Counted from the stretch's first letter, positions 28,787 to 38,705 are shown. The stretch is DNA of 64,000 bases from Vreelandella titanicae BH1 (GCF_000336575.1 NZ_AOPO01000002.1:6-64005); one strand, 5' to 3'. Notes: generated by a model not told the origin, from the sequence alone. Numbers and translations: made by a program.

Positions 28787-29689
28787 CTAGTCGCGGTAGC
28801 GGCGAGTCAGATCCCCATAAGCGTCCACACGACGATCGCGCAGATAGGGCCAGATGCGGCGGGTATTTTCACTGCGCGCCATATCCAGCTGAACGACTAA
28901 CTGTTCAGTCTCTTCCCCCGCATGGGCCAATAGTTCACCTTGTGGTCCGCAGACGAAGCTGCCGCCCCAAAACTGAATGCCGTCTCCCACCCCAGAATGA
29001 TCCGCCTCAAAGCCAACCCGGTTGGCGACGAGAACCGGCAAGCCGTTGGCGACACCGTGGGCGCGCTGAATCACTGTCCAGGCATCTTTTTGGCGGCTCT
29101 TTTCTTCCCCGTCGTCATTGGGATCCCAGCCGATCGCCGTGGGGTAGAGCAGTAAATCGGCACCGGCTAGCGCCATAAGACGGGCGGCTTCGGGGTACCA
29201 CTGATCCCAGCAGACCAAGACGCCGAGACGGCCCACGGATGTTTCGATCGGAGTAAAGCCTTCTCCGCGGGTGCTGTCATGATCACCCGGCGTGAAGTAA
29301 AACTTCTCATAAAACCCGGGATCATCGGGAATGTGCATCTTACGATACTGACCTACCCGGCCCTTGGCGCGGTCATAGACCACCGCAGTATTGTGGTATA
29401 GCCCTGGAGCGCGGCGTTCAAATAGCGACCCAACCAGCACAATATTCAACTCTTTAGCGAGCGCCGCCAGGCGCTGGCCGGTAGGGCCATCCAGCGGTTC
29501 CGCTAGATCAAACAGGGCAGGGTCTTCAAATTGGCAGAAGTAGTGGGTGGCGTGCAGTTCTTGTAGCAGTACCAACTGCGCGCCTTGTTTAGCGGCGCTA
29601 CGGATACCTTCTTCGCTTGCTGACAGGCTTTGGGCTTTGTCCGGCCACGCGGGTTGCTGCACAACAGCGACGGTTAGCGTTGTCGACAT
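28787..29689 (-). CDS. aguB: N-carbamoylputrescine amidohydrolase
   Basis: A 300-residue nitrilase-family enzyme that converts N-carbamoylputrescine to putrescine. The Glu-Lys-Cys catalytic triad is visible: Leu-Gln-Glu-Leu near residue 43, Arg-Lys-Met-His-Ile-Pro-Asp near 118 and Val-Cys-Trp-Asp-Gln-Trp-Tyr-Pro-Glu near 158. The start was placed at the ATG eight bases after AAAGGAG; an ATG 11 codons further upstream would overlap aguA and lacks such a site. It follows aguA directly, forming an agmatine-to-putrescine operon. Length is typical (about 290-300). Confidence 0.94.
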   Translation of the reverse strand: MSTTLTVAVVQQPAWPDKAQSLSASEEGIRSAAKQGAQLVLLQELHATHYFCQFEDPALFDLAEPLDGPTGQRLAALAKELNIVLVGSLFERRAPGLYHNTAVVYDRAKGRVGQYRKMHIPDDPGFYEKFYFTPGDHDSTRGEGFTPIETSVGRLGVLVCWDQWYPEAARLMALAGADLLLYPTAIGWDPNDDGEEKSRQKDAWTVIQRAHGVANGLPVLVANRVGFEADHSGVGDGIQFWGGSFVCGPQGELLAHAGEETEQLVVQLDMARSENTRRIWPYLRDRRVDAYGDLTRRYRD

Positions 29690-29699
29690 GGTGACTCCT

Positions 29700-30752
29700 T
29701 TAGCAAATAGCGGTCGTGGCAAGCGTGCCTTGTGGAAGCTGCATGGTTAAACAGTGCAGGCTGCCATGTTGGCGAATAACGCTTACGCACTCAATCGGAA
29801 TTAGCGTGTGCTCAGGAAAAGCAACCGCTAGCGCGTTCAGTGCAGTGACATCCGCCGGGTCGCCGTAGGTAGGCACCAGTACGGCCTGATTGATGATCAG
29901 GAAATTTGCGTAGGTGGCGGGCAGGCGGTGGCCATCTTCCGGGTCAAAGCAGGCTTGGGGCCAGGGCAGTGGAACAAGCCGGTAGGGTTCACCATTGCGT
30001 TGCCGGAAAGACTGCAGTTCTTGCTCCATCGCCGCCAAGGCCGCGTAGTGCGGGTCGTGGGGATCGTCACAACGCACATAGGCGATGGTGGTTGGGTTGC
30101 AGAAGCGTGCCAGGGTATCAATATGGCTGTCGGTATCATCGCCTTCTAAATGGCCGTTGGCCAGCCACAGCACACGGTCAACGCCGAAGTCGTCGCTAAG
30201 CTGCGCTTCTACCTCTGCTCGGGATAGCGTGGGGTTACGGTTGGGGTTAAGCAGGCATGCTTCGGTGGTGAGCAGGGTGCCTTCGCCGTCAGTTTCTATA
30301 CCGCCGCCTTCCAGTACCAGATTCCGCGAGGCCACCGGGCAGGCCCAGGCGCCCGCATCGGCAAGCCACTGGGTGAGCAAGTTATCGCGTTCGGCGGGAA
30401 ATTTTCCACCCCAGCCGGTGAACGTGTAGTCGAGCAAGACACATTGGCCATCTTCATCGACCACGCTGATCGGGCCATGATCCCGCGCCCAGGTATCGTC
30501 GGTGGGTGCGACAATAAGCTGCAGGCGTTCAGCGGGCACAGCGTAGGCGTGAAAAGTATCGGCCAGGCGCTGTTTGGTTAGTTCGTCTGGTACGCAAATA
30601 AGCACGCGCTGATAGCGTGCGGTGGCCATCACGATACGTTCGAGGGTGGCTTCGATGCGCGCAAGCAGAGGCGCCCAATCGCCGTCTGGGCGTGGCCAGG
30701 TCAGTTGTATCCCATCTTGGGGATACCATTCGGGTAGCAAACGATACGTCAT
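29700..30752 (-). CDS. aguA: Agmatine deiminase
   Basis: A 350-residue guanidino-group-modifying enzyme that converts agmatine to N-carbamoylputrescine and ammonia. It opens with Leu-Pro-Glu-Trp-Tyr-Pro-Gln. Signatures are Trp-Ala-Arg-Asp-His-Gly-Pro near residue 90, Glu-Gly-Gly-Gly-Ile-Glu-Thr-Asp-Gly-Glu-Gly near 145, Asp-Asp-Thr-Asp-Ser-His-Ile-Asp near 203 and the C-terminal His-Gly-Ser-Leu-His-Cys with the catalytic Cys. The start at Met-Thr-Tyr was chosen by family length; the frame is open further upstream and no strong ribosome-binding site decides it. It is divergent from the Lol permease gene. Confidence 0.93.
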   Translation of the reverse strand: MTYRLLPEWYPQDGIQLTWPRPDGDWAPLLARIEATLERIVMATARYQRVLICVPDELTKQRLADTFHAYAVPAERLQLIVAPTDDTWARDHGPISVVDEDGQCVLLDYTFTGWGGKFPAERDNLLTQWLADAGAWACPVASRNLVLEGGGIETDGEGTLLTTEACLLNPNRNPTLSRAEVEAQLSDDFGVDRVLWLANGHLEGDDTDSHIDTLARFCNPTTIAYVRCDDPHDPHYAALAAMEQELQSFRQRNGEPYRLVPLPWPQACFDPEDGHRLPATYANFLIINQAVLVPTYGDPADVTALNALAVAFPEHTLIPIECVSVIRQHGSLHCLTMQLPQGTLATTAIC

Positions 30753-30930
30753 AAAAGCGCAGCCCACTGTCAGCAGTAAATCGGCGCAATGTAGGGTGTG
30801 GCGGGGCAAGTTGCAAGCGTAACGTTTTTATTATGAACGCTCACGGCGAAGGCCGCTCTAATGGCCGTTTGAACATGCAGAGAGACTAAAAAAACCGTAC
30901 CATGAGCGCTTATTGATAAGGAATGACGCC

Positions 30931-32172
30931 ATGCTTGATCGTTTGCCTTTTCTGGTGGGGCTGCGCTACGTGCGCGCTAAACGCCGGAACCACTTTATTT
31001 CGTTTATTTCGCTCACCTCGATGTTGGGGCTAATGCTGGGGGTCGCCGTACTTATTTTGGTGCTGTCGGTGATGAACGGCTTCGACCATGAGCTGCGCAC
31101 ACGTATTTTAGGCATGGTGCCCCACGCTAAAATTGAGTCCCGGGAGGGCATGGTTGAATGGCAGGCTCTGGCTGAAGAGCTTATGCAAAGGGAGCGGGTC
31201 ATTGGTGCGGCGCCCTACGTTGAGCAACAAGGTATGTTCTCCGTGGGCGGGCGTAATCAGGGAGCCATGGTCAATGGCATCAACCCGGAATGGGAAGACC
31301 GAGTGTCAATTATTGGTGAGCACATGCGCCAAGGTGAATTGACCGATCTGGTTCCCGGAGAGTGGCATGTGGTGCTGGGCTCAATGCTGGCGCGCAACTT
31401 GGGCGTTGGCGTGGGGGATCGAGTAACGCTGCTGGTACCCGAAGCATCAATTACCCCCGCCGGGGTCTTTCCACGCTTAAAACGCTTTACCGTTAGCGGT
31501 ATTTTTAGCGTCGGTGCCGAACTAGACGCTAATTTGGCCTACGCCAATATTGAAGATATGCAGACCCTTGCGCGCCTGGGTGATGCGGTTGGCGGGCTGC
31601 GTCTACAGCTGGATGATCTGTTTGCCGCCAGTAGCGAGACCCAAGCGATTCTCAATGAGCTTGGCCCGGAGTATCGGGGCAGCGACTGGACGTTCTCTCA
31701 AGGCAATCTTTTCCAGGCGATACAGATGGAAAAGCGCATGATCGCGCTGCTGTTAACCGTGATTATCGCCGTGGCAGCTTTCAACATCGTCTCTACGCTG
31801 GTTATGGTGGTGACCGATAAGCGCGCGGATATCGCCATTCTGCGGACGATCGGTGCTAAACCGAGCTCGATTATGGGGATTTTTATTGTTCAGGGCATGG
31901 CCATCGGGCTGATTGGTATCGCTGTTGGGGTGGCCGTGGGTGTGCTGCTGGCGCTGACCATTGCGGATCTGATTGGCTGGGTGGAAGGAACGCTGGGGAT
32001 TCAGTTCCTGGATGCTGGGGTCTATTTCATTAGCGACCTGCCTTCACGCCTGCAGTGGAATGATGTCAGTCGTATCGTATTGGCCGCCTTTGGTCTGACG
32101 TTCCTGTCGACACTTTATCCCGCTTGGCGGGCGGCAAAAGTTCAGCCGGCGGATGTGTTGCGCTATGAATAA
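30931..32172 (+). CDS. lolC: Lipoprotein-releasing ABC transporter permease (LolC/E/F family)
   Basis: A 413-residue inner-membrane permease that, with LolD, extracts lipoproteins from the inner membrane for LolA. The layout is one N-terminal transmembrane helix (about 25-47), a large periplasmic domain (about 48-260) and three C-terminal helices. The start follows AAGGA by eight bases; a TTG six codons earlier is less likely. Only one permease gene is present next to lolD, not the lolC-lolD-lolE triple, so the transporter may be a LolF-type homodimer, or a second permease lies outside this window. Confidence 0.93.
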   Translation: MLDRLPFLVGLRYVRAKRRNHFISFISLTSMLGLMLGVAVLILVLSVMNGFDHELRTRILGMVPHAKIESREGMVEWQALAEELMQRERVIGAAPYVEQQGMFSVGGRNQGAMVNGINPEWEDRVSIIGEHMRQGELTDLVPGEWHVVLGSMLARNLGVGVGDRVTLLVPEASITPAGVFPRLKRFTVSGIFSVGAELDANLAYANIEDMQTLARLGDAVGGLRLQLDDLFAASSETQAILNELGPEYRGSDWTFSQGNLFQAIQMEKRMIALLLTVIIAVAAFNIVSTLVMVVTDKRADIAILRTIGAKPSSIMGIFIVQGMAIGLIGIAVGVAVGVLLALTIADLIGWVEGTLGIQFLDAGVYFISDLPSRLQWNDVSRIVLAAFGLTFLSTLYPAWRAAKVQPADVLRYE

Positions 32173-32197
32173 TGGCTTCAGGAATAAGGATGACACG

Positions 32198-32911
32198 ATG
32201 TCGATAAATACAGGGCAAGAAGCTGCCGTCATGCTCGATTGCCAGACGCTGACACGAACCTACAGCGAAGGCCCCCAGGATCTGACGGTACTGGATAAGC
32301 TCAATTTGCAGGTGCGCGCCGGGGAACGGGTGGCCATCGTCGGCAGCTCGGGGTCAGGTAAGACAACGCTGTTAAACCTGCTGGGCGGTCTTGACCGCCC
32401 TAGTGAAGGCAGCGTCGTTATCGCCGGTGAGCCTCTATCAGGGCTGAATGAAGCGGCGCTTGGCAGCTTTCGTAACCGCTACATCGGGTTTGTGTATCAA
32501 TTCCACCATCTATTGGCGGAATTCACTGCACTCGAAAATGCGGCGTTACCGCTGATTATTCGCGGTCAGTCGAAAAAGGCGGCCGAGAAGCGTGCCATGC
32601 AGATACTCGAGCGGGTAGGCATGCAGCCGCGGGCGGATCATAAGCCGGGTGAGCTTTCCGGCGGGGAGCGCCAGCGCGTGGCGATTGCCCGTGCGTTGGT
32701 CACCGATCCTAGTTTGGTGCTGATGGATGAGCCCACGGGCAATCTGGATCAAACCACGGCGGCGACTATTTTGGCACTAATGGATGAACTGGCCAAAGAG
32801 AGCGCCTGTGCATTCGTGATTGTGACCCATGACGTTAGCCTGGCGGCCCATCAAGACCGCGTGCTTAAACTGGATGCGGGTAAGTTGGTCGAGCAGGCGC
32901 CGGCGCTTTAA
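32198..32911 (+). CDS. lolD: Lipoprotein-releasing ABC transporter ATPase LolD
   Basis: A 237-residue ABC ATPase that powers lipoprotein release. Walker A Gly-Ser-Ser-Gly-Ser-Gly-Lys-Thr-Thr is near residue 48, the signature Leu-Ser-Gly-Gly-Glu-Arg-Gln-Arg near 152 and Walker B [10 protein letters not shown] near 174, characteristic of the LolD/MacB/FtsE group. ATAAGGA lies seven bases before the chosen ATG; earlier in-frame ATGs overlap the permease gene end. Length matches E. coli LolD (233). Confidence 0.95.
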   Translation: MSINTGQEAAVMLDCQTLTRTYSEGPQDLTVLDKLNLQVRAGERVAIVGSSGSGKTTLLNLLGGLDRPSEGSVVIAGEPLSGLNEAALGSFRNRYIGFVYQFHHLLAEFTALENAALPLIIRGQSKKAAEKRAMQILERVGMQPRADHKPGELSGGERQRVAIARALVTDPSLVLMDEPTGNLDQTTAATILALMDELAKESACAFVIVTHDVSLAAHQDRVLKLDAGKLVEQAPAL

Positions 32912-32927
32912 CCGTCGGGTTCAATCA

Positions 32928-33485
32928 TTAAACCTTATCGTCAAATTCTGCTTCTATCTGCGCACGCCGCTGCCGACGTATCTGGCGGCGGCGTTTCCAG
33001 TTATGGGAGACGTGCCAGCGCCAGATCAAGCGAATGCCAATATTGACCACGATGGCTAATATGATCGCTGTTACCAACGAGCCGACGATCAGTGGCGGCA
33101 TAATGTCGTGCATCTGTTCGGCGATCCAGTGCGTTGAAATACGCGAAGGGGCCTCCCGCACGGGCGCGCCGAGGATAAAGGTGCCAATCCAGTAGTTGCC
33201 GTAAAAAATCAGCGGCATCGTTAATGGATTAGTAATCCATACCAAGCCTACCGAGAGGGCTAAATTGCAGCGTGTTAGGCGCGCGCCTAGCGCGGCAACG
33301 ACCATCTGAAAGGGGATGGGCAGCATCGCGCAAAACACGCCCACGCTAAACGCATTGGCAACGCTTCGGCGAGTTAGAAGCCACAACCCCGGGTCTGCAA
33401 TCAGCGGTGCAATAAAGCGTAGCGAGCGCTGTTTCCTGATAGTGTCGGGTTTGGGCATGTAGCGCTGCAGGAATCTGCGCGGCAT
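32928..33485 (-). CDS. DUF2062 membrane protein
   Basis: A 185-residue inner-membrane protein of the DUF2062 family, with a basic N-terminus, a helix-rich core containing two or three hydrophobic segments (about 40-75, 85-115 and 138-160) and a highly basic C-terminal tail rich in Arg. The motif Asn-Pro-Leu-Thr-Met-Pro near residue 86 is typical. Function is unknown. It points leftward, convergent with lolD across only 16 bases, and divergent from comEC; the lol-DUF2062-comEC neighbourhood is also found in Pseudomonas. Confidence 0.82.
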   Translation of the reverse strand: MPRRFLQRYMPKPDTIRKQRSLRFIAPLIADPGLWLLTRRSVANAFSVGVFCAMLPIPFQMVVAALGARLTRCNLALSVGLVWITNPLTMPLIFYGNYWIGTFILGAPVREAPSRISTHWIAEQMHDIMPPLIVGSLVTAIILAIVVNIGIRLIWRWHVSHNWKRRRQIRRQRRAQIEAEFDDKV

Positions 33486-33580
33486 GGCGGATACTCTTGC
33501 CTATCGATGTGGCTCATTATCCATATAGAGCCACTCTTCGGCTATGCTAGGCCATTAATGAACATTCGCTGGAGGGCTCT

Positions 33581-35860
33581 ATGCGGTTAGGTGTTGCCAT
33601 GCCCGCGGCGCTTGCAGCACTTGCAGGAGGTATTTTTGCCTGGTATTTCCACACCGCAGAGGTGACTCCAAATGCGTTTGGCTGGGTGTTGGTAGCCGCG
33701 TTGCTGGTAGTGGGGCGGTGCCCGCGATTTGCTATATGGCTGCTGATCGGCGCCTGGGTCTTCACTGGCGTACAAGAAGAGTGGGGGAGTCGCTTACCGA
33801 CGGGGCTAAGCGGAGAAGATCTTGCTGTTGAGGCAACCGTGTTGACCGCCCAACCGGTGGGTAATGCCACGCGCCTGCTGTTAAGCGTTGATCAGTGTCA
33901 AAGCTCTTCGACTAGTCTGATACAACGGCCCAGCTGTTCCGCGCTCACCAAGGTGCGCATTACCGCTTATAGCGATGTTCGCTTTAGGCCCGGCGAGCAG
34001 TGGCAAATGACGCTTCGTTTGCGTCCCCCAAGTGGCTTTGCCAATCCTGATGCCTTCAATTATGAGCAGTGGCTGTGGCGTGAGGGAATCCACGCCACCG
34101 GCTACTTGCGCCAGGAGCCAGCGCCGGTTCGGCTTTCTTCTGCGGGCCCTTCGTTGCGCCAGCTAGCGCTGGATTTTTTAGCCCGCCAGCCTCTCGACGA
34201 TCGAACCAAACGTTGGCTGGCAGCGTTGACGTTAGGCGATAGCGAACAGCTTACCCAAGACGACTGGTCGCTGCTGAATGCTACCGGAACCACGCATCTG
34301 GTGGTGATTTCAGGCTTGCATGTCGGGCTGGTGGCCTCATTTGTACTGCTGCTAGCCAAATCAGTCGCTCGGTTTGCAACGCCCACCAACTGGCGTATGC
34401 GCACCTGGCCGTGGTGGTTGGCAGCGCTAGCTTGTGTCAGTTACGCCACCCTTGCCGGAATGGCGCCACCGGCTATGCGGGCGATGGTGATGACATTGAT
34501 CGGGCTGTGGGTGCTGAGTGGTCGGCATGCGCCGGGAGCTTGGCAGGGCTGGTGGCTGGCACTCGCGCTGGTACTTATTGTCGATCCGCTAGCGCTATGG
34601 CGTCCAGGGATGTGGCTATCGTTTGTGGCAGTGGCGTGGCTGATTATTATTTGGCAGGGGCGGCGGCGCCCTCAAGGGATAAAGGGCTGGTGCTGGGCGC
34701 TGGTGAGATCGCAACTGCTGCTAGCCCCGCTAATGGCCGCCGCCGTATTGGTGGCCTTTGGGCGAGTGGCACCCGCTGCTCCATTGATCAATTTAGTCGC
34801 CGTACCCTGGGTAAGCTCGGTGATGGTGCCGACCGCACTGCTGGGGTGGCTGCTGTCACCTCTGCCCATGGTGGGAGAGACGGTATGGTGGCTGTTTGAG
34901 CAGGCGCTAAGCGTTTTCCACCTGTTGCTGACGCTGGTGGTGCAGCACTGGCCACTATGGGAACCTGATCGGTCGTTAACGTATCCGCTCTCCCTCGCAC
35001 TGTTGCTACTGTCGTTATGCTGGGGGCTACCTGCCGTGCTGCCAAGCTTACGGCTGGCAGCCTCAGCGCTGATCGTTGCGCTGCCCTGGTGGTCGCTTCC
35101 GTCATCGATTCCCCCCAATGCGCTCAGAGTCAGCGTCCATGATGTGGGGCAGGGGCAGTTGATAGAACTGCGCAGCGCGCATTATCGCCTGCTCTACGAC
35201 ACCGGCCCTCGCTTTCGTAGTGGTTTTATGCCTCTGGAGGCGCTTTGGTCACCGGGGCAGTTGTTTGATCAAGTGTTAGTCAGCCACGCTGATAATGACC
35301 ATGCGGGCGGTATCAGCGCATTGTTAGCCGATCATCGGGTCAAACAGTGGATGGCTCCTGCAGGTGAGGCGCTGCCAATTTCCGGTATTGATTGTCAGCG
35401 TGGTCAAACATGGCAGCGTGATGGGGTGAGTTACCGTATTCTCTGGCCGCCCGCGGGTGATAACGATTTATCTGCCAACGATCGCTCCTGCGTACTTGAG
35501 GTGAGCGCTGGTGAGCAGAGACTGCTGATTACGGGGGATGTGAGCACTGAGGTAGAGCGTCGCTTTCTGCGAGAGGTGGAGCCGCCTGTTAGTGTATTGG
35601 TGGCAGGGCACCATGGCAGCGGCACCAGCTCGGGTATCCAGTTCGTACGTTCCATCGCTCCTGAGCATGTGATATTTAGCGCCGGGCGGAGTAATGCGTT
35701 TCAACATCCGGTAGATTCTGTCGTGCGCCGTTTTCGCCAGCAGGGCAGCTGTCTATGGAACACGGCGCATGACGGCGCACTGCGTTTTTGGCTAAAAGCG
35801 GCCCAGCCCATCCAGGTTGAAACAACGCGACCATTGCCAGGGCGACGCAACCAGTGTTGA
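33581..35860 (+). CDS. comEC: DNA uptake channel ComEC/Rec2
   Basis: A 759-residue polytopic protein that carries single-stranded DNA across the inner membrane during transformation. An N-terminal OB-like soluble region lies at about 60-200, the competence-domain helices follow with Val-Ile-Ser-Gly-Leu-His-Val-Gly near 245, and a C-terminal metallo-beta-lactamase-like domain starts near 510. Its metal site is intact: Ser-His-Ala-Asp-Asn-Asp-His-Ala-Gly-Gly near 567 and Gly-His-His-Gly-Ser near 675. No frameshift is seen, so the gene appears functional. It is followed by msbA. Confidence 0.94.
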   Translation: MRLGVAMPAALAALAGGIFAWYFHTAEVTPNAFGWVLVAALLVVGRCPRFAIWLLIGAWVFTGVQEEWGSRLPTGLSGEDLAVEATVLTAQPVGNATRLLLSVDQCQSSSTSLIQRPSCSALTKVRITAYSDVRFRPGEQWQMTLRLRPPSGFANPDAFNYEQWLWREGIHATGYLRQEPAPVRLSSAGPSLRQLALDFLARQPLDDRTKRWLAALTLGDSEQLTQDDWSLLNATGTTHLVVISGLHVGLVASFVLLLAKSVARFATPTNWRMRTWPWWLAALACVSYATLAGMAPPAMRAMVMTLIGLWVLSGRHAPGAWQGWWLALALVLIVDPLALWRPGMWLSFVAVAWLIIIWQGRRRPQGIKGWCWALVRSQLLLAPLMAAAVLVAFGRVAPAAPLINLVAVPWVSSVMVPTALLGWLLSPLPMVGETVWWLFEQALSVFHLLLTLVVQHWPLWEPDRSLTYPLSLALLLLSLCWGLPAVLPSLRLAASALIVALPWWSLPSSIPPNALRVSVHDVGQGQLIELRSAHYRLLYDTGPRFRSGFMPLEALWSPGQLFDQVLVSHADNDHAGGISALLADHRVKQWMAPAGEALPISGIDCQRGQTWQRDGVSYRILWPPAGDNDLSANDRSCVLEVSAGEQRLLITGDVSTEVERRFLREVEPPVSVLVAGHHGSGTSSGIQFVRSIAPEHVIFSAGRSNAFQHPVDSVVRRFRQQGSCLWNTAHDGALRFWLKAAQPIQVETTRPLPGRRNQC

Positions 35861-35915
35861 AGCGCGTCGCCATCAGGTAGAATTCTCCGATTGCACACTA
35901 TGGCCAGGAGCGCGT

Positions 35916-37652
35916 GTGACTGATTCAGGTTGGGGTATTTATAAGCGGTTGTTGGGCTATGTGAAGCCGCATTGGCGAGCTTTTGCGCTAGCGATAGTGG
36001 GCTTTGTGGTTTACGCCGCGTCGAGTACCGCGCTGGCGGAAATGATGAAGCGATTAATTGATGGCATTCAAAACCCAGATGCGGCGTTTCGGTTCTTTCT
36101 ACCGCTGTTTGTAATTATTATGTTTTCCGCCCGGGGGTTAGGTACTTTTTTAAGCACCTACTTCATGGCCTATGTGGGCCGCTACGTGATTCATACCCTG
36201 CGTTGCGACGTGTTTGCCCATCTACTCCATCTGCCGGGCTGGTTTTTTGACCATCACTCCAGCGGTCAACTGGTATCACGGGTGACCTACCACGTTGAGC
36301 AAGTCGCGGGGGCGGCCACCAAAGCGGTGACGATTATTCTTCGGGAAGGCCTGTTCGTCGTCGGCTTGGTGCTCTATCTACTCTGGACTAACTGGATGCT
36401 AACGCTGCTGTTTTTGGGCGTGACGCCGATCATTGCCGTGGTGGTAAGCTACGTCAGCAAGCGCTTTAGACGCATTTCAAAACGCATTCAGCACTCCATG
36501 GGCGATGTCACCCATATTGCCTCGGAAGCGCTGTCGGGCTATCGGGTAGTGCGCACCCACGGCGCAGAGCCGTATGAAAAGCAGCGCTTTGAGCGGGTCA
36601 GTGAAGAGAATCGCCGCCAAAGTATGAAAGAAGCCATGACCCGTGCGGTCAGTTCCCCTGTGATTCTGATGTTGGTGGCCATCTCCATGGCGCTACTGGT
36701 CTGGCTGGCCATGGCACCCTCGCTGATGGAGAACATGACGCCTGGTGAGTTTGTGGCCTTTATTACCGCGGCTGCCCTGATGATCAAGCCGGTACGTCAA
36801 CTGACCGAGATTAACGGTGAAATTCAGAAAGGCCTGGCGGCCGCGTCAGAGCTTTTCGGATTGCTGGATATGACCCCTGAAGAGGATAGTGGCAAACATA
36901 TTGCCAGCCGTTTAAACGGCGATGTCGTGATCGATCATGTTAGCTTCCGCTATGCCGACGACCAGCCCGAAGTCCTGCACGATATTAATCTACGCATAGC
37001 ACCGGGCGAACTGGTGGCGATAGTCGGGCGTTCGGGGAGCGGCAAGTCCACTCTGGTCAGCTTGCTGCCGCGTTTTTACTGCCCCACTCAAGGCAGTATT
37101 ACTATCGATGGCATTAATGTTGATGAATACGCGCTTGGCCCACTGCGCCAGCAGATTGCTCTGGTGTCGCAGCAGGTGACGCTATTTAACGCCTCGATTG
37201 CCGATAATATTGCTTACGGGGTGGCCAATCCTGATCCCCAGGCTGTTCAGGCTGCGGCTGAAGCCGCCTATGCCCATGAGTTTATCGATAAGCTTCCCAA
37301 TGGTTATGCCACCACCGTGGGTGAAAATGGCGTGATGCTCTCGGGCGGCCAACGCCAGCGGCTGGCGATTGCCCGGGCGATCTTCAAGGACGCGCCGCTA
37401 CTGGTGCTGGATGAGGCCACTTCTGCGTTGGATACAGAATCCGAGCGCTATATTCAAAAAGCCCTTGAGCGAGTCTGTGAAGGGCGCACCACGCTGGTCA
37501 TCGCCCACCGCCTCTCTACCATAGAGCGGGCTGACCGGATTGTGGTGATGGATCAGGGGCGCATTATCGAAGAGGGGGCGCATCAGTCGCTGCTTGATGC
37601 CGATGGCGCCTACGCGGCGCTGCATCAACTGCAGTTTCAAGAAGCGCCATGA
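35916..37652 (+). CDS. msbA: Lipid A export ABC transporter MsbA
   Basis: A 578-residue half-transporter that flips core-lipid A across the inner membrane. Six transmembrane helices occupy about residues 15-310. The nucleotide-binding domain has Walker A Gly-Arg-Ser-Gly-Ser-Gly-Lys-Ser-Thr near 372, signature Leu-Ser-Gly-Gly-Gln-Arg-Gln-Arg near 474 and Walker B Val-Leu-Asp-Glu-Ala-Thr-Ser near 497. The start is a GTG five bases after AGGAG; the frame continues upstream into comEC but without a site. msbA-lpxK adjacency is as in E. coli. Length fits (582 in E. coli). Confidence 0.96.
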   Translation: MTDSGWGIYKRLLGYVKPHWRAFALAIVGFVVYAASSTALAEMMKRLIDGIQNPDAAFRFFLPLFVIIMFSARGLGTFLSTYFMAYVGRYVIHTLRCDVFAHLLHLPGWFFDHHSSGQLVSRVTYHVEQVAGAATKAVTIILREGLFVVGLVLYLLWTNWMLTLLFLGVTPIIAVVVSYVSKRFRRISKRIQHSMGDVTHIASEALSGYRVVRTHGAEPYEKQRFERVSEENRRQSMKEAMTRAVSSPVILMLVAISMALLVWLAMAPSLMENMTPGEFVAFITAAALMIKPVRQLTEINGEIQKGLAAASELFGLLDMTPEEDSGKHIASRLNGDVVIDHVSFRYADDQPEVLHDINLRIAPGELVAIVGRSGSGKSTLVSLLPRFYCPTQGSITIDGINVDEYALGPLRQQIALVSQQVTLFNASIADNIAYGVANPDPQAVQAAAEAAYAHEFIDKLPNGYATTVGENGVMLSGGQRQRLAIARAIFKDAPLLVLDEATSALDTESERYIQKALERVCEGRTTLVIAHRLSTIERADRIVVMDQGRIIEEGAHQSLLDADGAYAALHQLQFQEAP

Positions 37653-37676
37653 GGCTATCGATATGAGCCTATCGTT

Positions 37677-38705
37677 ATGAGCTTTGCCAAGAGAACGCTG
37701 GCGGAGCGCTGGCTGCAAGGCGCTTACCAGGGCAGCCGCTGGCTATCGCCGTTGAGGCCTTTAGGGGCGCTTTATCAGTGGGCCATGGCGCGGCGGGAGC
37801 GGGAATACTCTAGCGGCCAAAAAGCTACTTGGAAGGCGCCGGTGCCGGTTATCGTGGTAGGCAATATCACCTTGGGGGGGACGGGTAAATCGCCGCTGGT
37901 GGCGTGGCTAGCTGGCTGGCTGGTGGCCCAAGGCTGGTCGCCAGGTATCGTTAGCCGCGGCTATGGCGGAAATGCGCCCAGTTACCCGCTGCTGGTCACC
38001 GCCGACACGAACGTTGTCGAAAGCGGTGATGAGCCGCTGATGCTGGCACAGCAGACGGGACTGCCAGTGGCCGCAGACCCCAATCGCGTGCGCGGTGTTC
38101 AGGCACTGATCGAGAAGGGCTGCGATATTATCTTGAGCGACGACGGTTTACAGCACTTGGCACTGGATCGAGATATTGAGTTGGTGGTTGTGGATGGTGA
38201 CCGTGGATTGGGCAACGGGCGCTGCCTGCCCGCCGGGCCGCTGCGCGAGTCGCCCAGCCGGTTGCAGCGTGTTGACGCGGTGATCATTAACGGCGACTCA
38301 CAGCCCTCTTTGTCGCTTACTCCGTCTATTATGCAGGCAGCCACTACTATGCAGCTGGCGCCGCTGCGCTGGCGCCGCCTTGATGACGGCGCACGTTTTC
38401 CGCTTGCGCCGCTGCCGTTTACGCTGCCGGTGCACGCGGTGGCAGGTATCGGGCATCCCGAGCGCTTTTTTCGTACACTCTCCGCGTTGGGTGTTGAGGG
38501 CGAGTGGCACCCGTTGGCCGACCACCAGCACTTTAGTGCGGGCGCGCTAAGCTTTGCAGATACCCGCCCAGTGATTATGACCGCTAAAGACGCCGTTAAG
38601 TGTTACGCCCTGGCCCCGCCTAACAGTTGGGTATTAGATGTGGAGGCATCCCTTCCACCCGAATTTGAGCACTGGCTGGCAGCGCGGCTGTCGGCACTTT
38701 CCTAA
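37677..38705 (+). CDS. lpxK: Tetraacyldisaccharide 4'-kinase LpxK
   Basis: A 342-residue membrane-associated kinase that phosphorylates the 4' position of the lipid A disaccharide. The P-loop Gly-Gly-Thr-Gly-Lys-Ser is near residue 64, followed by Ser-Arg-Gly-Tyr-Gly-Gly near 95 and Ser-Asp-Asp-Gly-Leu-Gln-His near 149, all LpxK signatures. It follows msbA by 24 bases and precedes ycaR and kdsB, an order conserved from enterics to Pseudomonas. Confidence 0.96.
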   Translation: MSFAKRTLAERWLQGAYQGSRWLSPLRPLGALYQWAMARREREYSSGQKATWKAPVPVIVVGNITLGGTGKSPLVAWLAGWLVAQGWSPGIVSRGYGGNAPSYPLLVTADTNVVESGDEPLMLAQQTGLPVAADPNRVRGVQALIEKGCDIILSDDGLQHLALDRDIELVVVDGDRGLGNGRCLPAGPLRESPSRLQRVDAVIINGDSQPSLSLTPSIMQAATTMQLAPLRWRRLDDGARFPLAPLPFTLPVHAVAGIGHPERFFRTLSALGVEGEWHPLADHQHFSAGALSFADTRPVIMTAKDAVKCYALAPPNSWVLDVEASLPPEFEHWLAARLSALS

